Source of the DNA: Deltaproteobacteria bacterium
GTDB taxonomy: Bacteria > Desulfobacterota > Dissulfuribacteria > Dissulfuribacterales > UBA3076
Length of the DNA: 9,942 nt
Reading direction: 5' to 3'
NCBI GenBank assembly: GCA_013138705.1
Contig: WTCF01000009.1
Coordinates: forward strand, 1-9,942
Translations under genes and position numbers: made by a program
Shown: one piece after another, positions 6,221-9,942 of the stretch
How positions within the stretch are numbered: the stretch's first letter is position 1
How the letters are laid out: every line of letters starts with the position of its first letter
The notes under the pieces: model-generated
What the model was told of the DNA's origin: nothing
The model's database searches: none
Seen by the model: the letters and a program-made list of their open reading frames with translations, nothing else

Positions 6221-6898
6221 ATGAACATTTTAACTTTTGGACCCAATGGAAGTGGTAAAGGAACCCAAGGCGCAATTATCAAGGAAAAATATAATATCGC
6301 CCATATTGAGTCAGGTGCGATCTTCCGAAAAAATATCGGCGAAGGAACAGAACTTGGTTTAAAGGCCAAGGAATATATTGATAAAGGTGATCTGGTTCCG
6401 GACGATATTACAATTCCGATGATACTCAACCGCCTCAAGGAAGACGATTGTAAGAATGGCTGGCTTCTGGACGGCTTTCCCAGGAACAAAGTCCAGGCGG
6501 AAACCCTGGCAAAGGCCTTGAAGGACGAAGGTATGGATCTGGATTACGTCTTAGAGATCGTCCTGGACCGGGATATAGCCAAACTGCGAATCATGGGTCG
6601 CCGACTCTGTGTTAATGATAATAACCATCCCAACCATATTGCGTTTGATGCTATTAAACCTGTGGAAAAAGATGGCAAACTTGTCTGCCGGGTATGCGGC
6701 GGTGATCTGATAACAAGGCCCGATGATCAGGACGAGGAAGCCATCAACAAGCGCCACAACATTTACTATGACGATACGACTGGAACAATGGCGGCTGTCA
6801 ACGTTTTCAAGGGTCTGGAAGGTCCCAAAGTTATTTCAGTGGACGGAACGTCCTCCATCCCGGAAGTGTCCGAATCCATTATGAAAGAGCTGCCTTAG
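6221..6898 (+). CDS. adk: Adenylate kinase with Cys/His metal-type LID
   Basis: Adenylate kinase catalyses AMP + ATP = 2 ADP in the cytoplasm. The 225-residue product has the P-loop GPNGSGKGTQ at residues 7-16 (GPNGSG rather than the common GAPGAG), the GDLVPDDIT segment near 56-64 of the AMP-binding region, the DGFPRN motif at 84-89, and a long LID from about 126 to 170 that starts GRRLC. The LID carries Cys130, His136, Cys156 and Cys159, i.e. C-x5-H-x19-C-x2-C. This resembles the metal-binding set reported for Desulfovibrio gigas adenylate kinase (C-x5-H-x15-C-x2-C), with four more residues in the middle. The tail EEAINKRHNIYYDDT agrees with the family. The start is the ATG at 6221 with AAAAGGAG 6 nt upstream. 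It is a single gene on the plus strand between two minus-strand blocks, so it probably has its own promoter. Confidence 0.97.
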   Translation: MNILTFGPNGSGKGTQGAIIKEKYNIAHIESGAIFRKNIGEGTELGLKAKEYIDKGDLVPDDITIPMILNRLKEDDCKNGWLLDGFPRNKVQAETLAKALKDEGMDLDYVLEIVLDRDIAKLRIMGRRLCVNDNNHPNHIAFDAIKPVEKDGKLVCRVCGGDLITRPDDQDEEAINKRHNIYYDDTTGTMAAVNVFKGLEGPKVISVDGTSSIPEVSESIMKELP

Positions 6899-6918
6899 AA
6901 TTAATCAGGATCAGAATT

Positions 6919-6952
6919 AAATAGAAAAAGCGGAGGCGAAAACGCCTCCGCT
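6919..6952 (-). terminator. Rho-independent terminator of the glucan phosphorylase gene
   Basis: A perfect 10-bp stem AGCGGAGGCG/CGCCTCCGCT with a 4-nt loop spans 6929-6952. On the minus strand it is followed by TTTTTCTATTT, a good U-tract, so it ends the phosphorylase transcript 6 nt after its TAG. On the plus strand the stem lies about 30 nt after the adk stop, but AGAAAC follows it, so it is weak in that direction. Confidence 0.85.
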
Positions 6953-6957
6953 AGAAA

Positions 6958-9528
6958 CTATCTCTCGGTTTCCCACCAGGTCAGAAGTCCGAGCTCGAAC
7001 TTGTGGCTGAGTTCTTTCTGGAAAGGATAACATCTAATAGTAAAACCTATCCGCCCGCTTGAAAGGCAGAGTAGTGTTCCTTCAAAGACAGATCCTTTTC
7101 CTTTTTGCTGCCCGCTTATGGAAAGCATCGGTAGTGGATGGCCTTCAGGGATCTCTCCTTTATCGTCCAGTCGACCAATATACGCCTCAACCCGCACCTC
7201 CTCAGGATCTAGCCCGCCAAGATCCAGTACGGCCTTGATCGGCAAACGATCCCCGACCTTTGGCGATCCGTTGATCGGGACCTGCAAATCAAGTATTTTC
7301 ACCTTGTGCCATACTTCTGATATCTCCCGTTTCCAACGAGACAACTCCCTGACCTCCTTCCAGCTATCCTTTGCGAATAAGTGCCATTTGGAGATGCTGG
7401 GCAGATAAAACTGGCTGGCATATTCTTCCACCATGCGGTTTGTATTGAAGTAGGGACATAGGGTCTGGATGGAATTTTTCATCATCTCAACCCATCCATG
7501 AGGGATATCATGGGCAGATCTATCATAAAACAGTTGTACTACGGTATTTTCAAGCAGTTCATAGAGGAGCCGGCTTTCCACCTCATCCTGGTATTCGCGA
7601 TCTTCATATTCCTCACCTGCACCTATAGCCCAGCCATTGTTGCCCTTATAGCCTTCACACCACCATCCATCAAGGATGCTCAGGTTGATTCCGCCATTGG
7701 CCGGGACCTTCATGCCGCTGGTCCCGCTGGCCTCCATTGGGCGCAGAGGGGTGTTAAGCCAGACGTCTACTCCCTGGACCAGGTACCTGGCCACTTCTAT
7801 GTCGTAATTTTCAATAAAGACTATGTGCTTCCGAAACTCCGGGGTGTTGGCCATTTGCACTATCTTGTGGATGAGTTCCTTGCCGTACTTATCCTGTGGA
7901 TGGGCCTTGCCACTGAAGATGAGCTGTACCGGACGCTCTTCGTTAGATAGTATCTGCCTGAGCCTGTCCGGATCTCGAAAGAGCAGGGCAGAACGCTTGT
8001 ATGTTGCAAAGCGTCTGGCAAAGCCTATGGTAAGGGCCTCAGGATCCAGTACCTCGTCAGCCTGCTTCATCTGGTAACTTGGGGCACCTTTTGCTTGAAG
8101 CTGCTTTCTGAGCCTTGCCCTGGAAAAAGATATGAGTCTCTCTCTCAGTCTCTCTTTGCTTCTCCAGAGCTCAAAGTCAGGAATTTGTTCGCTCCTTTTC
8201 CAAATGGCGTGATTTGTGGGCTCATCGATCCATCTTGATCCTAAATATCGTTCATACAGCATGGACATCTCACTTGATAGCCAGCCGAGTATATGTATTC
8301 CGTTAGTGACATGGGTTATCGGGATCTCATGCTGTGGAATTTGGGGCCATATGCCACCCCACATCTTTTGTGTGACCTCACCGTGAAGCTTGCTCACGCC
8401 ATTGGTTTGAGATGCCATATTGATAGCCAGTACTGCCATGCAGAATTCTTCAGCCTGATCACCGGGGTTGATCCTTCCAAGCCCCAGGAATGCATCAATA
8501 CCAATGCCCATTTCATCTGCCAACCCTGTGAAGTACCGGCGGATCATTTCCGGCGGGAAGCGGTCTATTCCTGCAGGGACAGGGGTATGAGTGGTAAATA
8601 TGCTTGTGGCACGCACGGCCTCCAAGGCCACGTCATAAGGCAGACTGTCCTTGCGCATTATCTGGTTGATACGTTCCAGTGCCATGAAGGCGGAATGGCC
8701 TTCATTCATGTGGCAAACCGAAGGGCACTGGTCAAGGGCCATTATTAACTTTATTCCCCCCATGCCCAGCACTATCTCCTGTTGGAGCCTGGTTTCAAGG
8801 CTGCCGCCATAGAGATAGGAAGTTATTTGTCTGTCTGAACGAGAATTTAATGGGACATCAGTGTCCAGGTTATAGATTTTGACCCGGCCCACATTAAGGG
8901 ACCAGACCCGTATGTGGACCTCTCTGCCCTCAAGCTCCACCTGGACTGTCAAAGGGTTTCCTTCTTTGTCCCTAACCAGGCTTACCGGCATATTGTAGAA
9001 GTCATTTGAGGGATAGGTCTCAAGCTGCCATCCGTCAGGATTGAGATATTGTTGAAAATACCCGTGTTTATAAAGAAGACCAATTCCTATGAGGGGAAGC
9101 CCCAGATCACTGGCCGATTTCATATGATCACCGGCAAGGATCCCAAGTCCCCCGGAATATAGGGGAAGGCTTTCATGTAGGCCAAACTCAGCGGAAAAAT
9201 AAGTTATTATCCCGTCATCCCGGTTTTCACTGATCTTTTTATACCATGTCTGGGCATGTAGATAGCGTTCCAGCTCCCTTTGCACCTTTTCCATTCTGGC
9301 AAGAAAGACATCATCCCGCTCGAGCCGTTCCAGCCGGGGTTGCTCAATGGTGCCCAGCAAGGAAACCGGGTTGTGTCTGCACCTCTCCCACAACTCCCGG
9401 TCCATGTCCTGAAAGAGATGGATAGCCTCAGGGGTCCATGTCCACCAGAGGTTACGAGCAATAGTCATCAACGGCATCAAACGATCGGGCAGGCTGGGAA
9501 CGATTGTAATGCTTTGAATTGTGGGCAT
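6958..9528 (-). CDS. glgP: Alpha-glucan (glycogen/maltodextrin) phosphorylase, GT35, TIGR02094 type
   Basis: This enzyme releases glucose 1-phosphate from the non-reducing ends of alpha-1,4-glucans using phosphate and a PLP cofactor, feeding stored glycogen or maltodextrins into glycolysis. The 856-residue product fits the bacterial/archaeal alpha-glucan phosphorylase branch (TIGR02094) rather than the E. coli GlgP/MalP branch. It has an N-terminal DUF3417-type region (ARNLWWTWTPEA, 24-35), the substrate and phosphate loop YSGGLGILAGD (124-134), NEGHSAF (275-281), GFARRFATYKR (502-512) and the PLP-lysine segment EASGTSGMK with Lys607 as the likely Schiff-base residue. About 120 C-terminal residues (from about 735) form a beta-rich region found in this branch. 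The ATG at 9528 has TAAGGA about 10 nt upstream. It lies 43 bp after the clpA stop on the same strand and ends at a strong terminator, so it may be co-transcribed with clpA. No other glycogen genes are in view. Confidence 0.95.
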   Translation of the reverse strand: MPTIQSITIVPSLPDRLMPLMTIARNLWWTWTPEAIHLFQDMDRELWERCRHNPVSLLGTIEQPRLERLERDDVFLARMEKVQRELERYLHAQTWYKKISENRDDGIITYFSAEFGLHESLPLYSGGLGILAGDHMKSASDLGLPLIGIGLLYKHGYFQQYLNPDGWQLETYPSNDFYNMPVSLVRDKEGNPLTVQVELEGREVHIRVWSLNVGRVKIYNLDTDVPLNSRSDRQITSYLYGGSLETRLQQEIVLGMGGIKLIMALDQCPSVCHMNEGHSAFMALERINQIMRKDSLPYDVALEAVRATSIFTTHTPVPAGIDRFPPEMIRRYFTGLADEMGIGIDAFLGLGRINPGDQAEEFCMAVLAINMASQTNGVSKLHGEVTQKMWGGIWPQIPQHEIPITHVTNGIHILGWLSSEMSMLYERYLGSRWIDEPTNHAIWKRSEQIPDFELWRSKERLRERLISFSRARLRKQLQAKGAPSYQMKQADEVLDPEALTIGFARRFATYKRSALLFRDPDRLRQILSNEERPVQLIFSGKAHPQDKYGKELIHKIVQMANTPEFRKHIVFIENYDIEVARYLVQGVDVWLNTPLRPMEASGTSGMKVPANGGINLSILDGWWCEGYKGNNGWAIGAGEEYEDREYQDEVESRLLYELLENTVVQLFYDRSAHDIPHGWVEMMKNSIQTLCPYFNTNRMVEEYASQFYLPSISKWHLFAKDSWKEVRELSRWKREISEVWHKVKILDLQVPINGSPKVGDRLPIKAVLDLGGLDPEEVRVEAYIGRLDDKGEIPEGHPLPMLSISGQQKGKGSVFEGTLLCLSSGRIGFTIRCYPFQKELSHKFELGLLTWWETER

Positions 9529-9571
9529 TGTCAGAAAATCCTTATGGTATTTTAAAGGCTGGAACTATTGA

Positions 9572-9942
9572 CTATTTATGAATAATAAGCTGTCCGTTTT
9601 CAACGTCAATAACAACTTTACCGCCTTTTGAGAGTCCATGGAATAGGATGGCATCAGACACAGGGTCTTTTATCTCCTGTTGTAAAATACGAGCCAAAGG
9701 ACGTGCTCCAAATTGAGGGTCATACCCGTTTTGGGCAAGCCAGGATCTGGCAGCAGGTGTGACATTCAGTTTGATCTTGCGTCCGGATAACTGTTCCTGG
9801 ATCTCCCCCAGGAGTTTGTCCACTACCTGCTCCATTGCTGAAACGGTCAAATGGCCGAAAGGTATAACAGCCTCCAGCCGGTTACGAAATTCCGGGCTGA
9901 AGAGTTGTTTTATTATATTCTCCCCTTTGTATCTGCTATCTT
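9572..9942 (-). CDS. clpA: ATP-dependent Clp protease ATP-binding subunit ClpA, C-terminal part, 5' end cut by window edge
   Basis: ClpA is the AAA+ unfoldase that feeds substrates, often delivered by ClpS, into the ClpP protease in the cytoplasm. Only the last 122 residues are in the window. The frame is open to the edge, beginning at DSRYKGENIIKQLFSPEFRNR, so the gene continues to the right. The sequence matches the end of the second AAA+ module and the C-terminal D2 small domain: LFSPEFRNRLEAVIPFGHL is the sensor 2-side signature region, and NGYDPQFGARPLARILQQEIKDP is the classical GARPL segment. The protein ends GQLIIHK, without the longer tail of E. coli ClpA. ClpA is preferred over ClpB or ClpX because of the FRNRLEAVIPFGHL and LAQNGYDPQFGARPLAR wording; ClpC would be the closest alternative. 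An in-frame TTG at 9850 is internal, not a start. Confidence 0.92.
   Translation of the reverse strand, partial: DSRYKGENIIKQLFSPEFRNRLEAVIPFGHLTVSAMEQVVDKLLGEIQEQLSGRKIKLNVTPAARSWLAQNGYDPQFGARPLARILQQEIKDPVSDAILFHGLSKGGKVVIDVENGQLIIHK

Noticed and set aside
6175..6489. Minus-strand frame of 104 codons over the start of adk
   Set aside because: It is antisense to a certain adenylate kinase and has no family features.
7118..9555. Plus-strand open frames of 84-151 codons, and a minus-strand one at 9207-9461, across the phosphorylase gene
   Set aside because: They are shadows of the phosphorylase reading frame, with no domain or ribosome binding site of their own.
9572..9850. Separate 92-codon gene starting at the TTG at 9850
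   Set aside because: The same frame is open to the window edge and reads as continuous ClpA sequence upstream (SPEFRNRLEAVIPFGHL), so the TTG is an internal Leu codon.

Overview
This window looks like chromosomal DNA from an anaerobic Gram-negative bacterium, most likely Desulfobacterota (the old Deltaproteobacteria). That assignment is an inference. It rests on an adenylate kinase whose LID carries a Cys-x5-His...Cys-x2-Cys set like the metal-binding adenylate kinase of Desulfovibrio gigas, on proteobacterial families (HrpA, ClpA, YacG, a YgiM-like SH3 protein), and on moderate GC content with AT-rich inverted repeats in the gaps. It is dense housekeeping DNA. I see no integrase, transposase, CRISPR array, tRNA, rRNA or toxin-antitoxin pair.

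Layout. Positions 1-3164 (minus) hold most of an hrpA-type DEAH-box RNA helicase, open for 1054 codons and cut by the left edge. Upstream of it on the same strand are a metallo-beta-lactamase-fold hydrolase (3193-3831), a thioredoxin-reductase-like flavoprotein (3828-4784) and a YacG-type zinc protein (4781-4972). These three genes overlap by ATGA at each junction, so they look translationally coupled, and hrpA follows 28 bp later. About 150 bp further upstream (minus) lies a YgiM-like SH3/coiled-coil/membrane-anchor protein (5127-5840). A divergent intergenic region of about 380 bp then separates this block from adenylate kinase (6221-6898, plus). A hairpin terminator at about 6919-6952 separates adk from a converging alpha-glucan phosphorylase (6958-9528, minus). 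The phosphorylase lies 43 bp downstream of the 3' end of clpA (9572-9942, minus, cut by the right edge).

How the genes relate. The middle block joins thiol/disulfide chemistry (flavoprotein), a glyoxalase-II-like hydrolase, a small zinc protein known elsewhere to inhibit gyrase, and an RNA helicase. No single pathway is obvious, so shared expression is better supported than shared function. The phosphorylase (glucan breakdown), adenylate kinase (nucleotide balance) and ClpA (protein turnover) are core metabolism and quality control.

The points most worth checking are two different AT-rich inverted repeats in the gaps of the minus-strand block, one of which encloses the hrpA start and supplies part of its N-terminal coding sequence; the flavoprotein, which keeps its CxxC but has lost the NADPH-type Arg motif; and the metal-type LID of adenylate kinase. 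I found no convincing undescribed multi-gene system.
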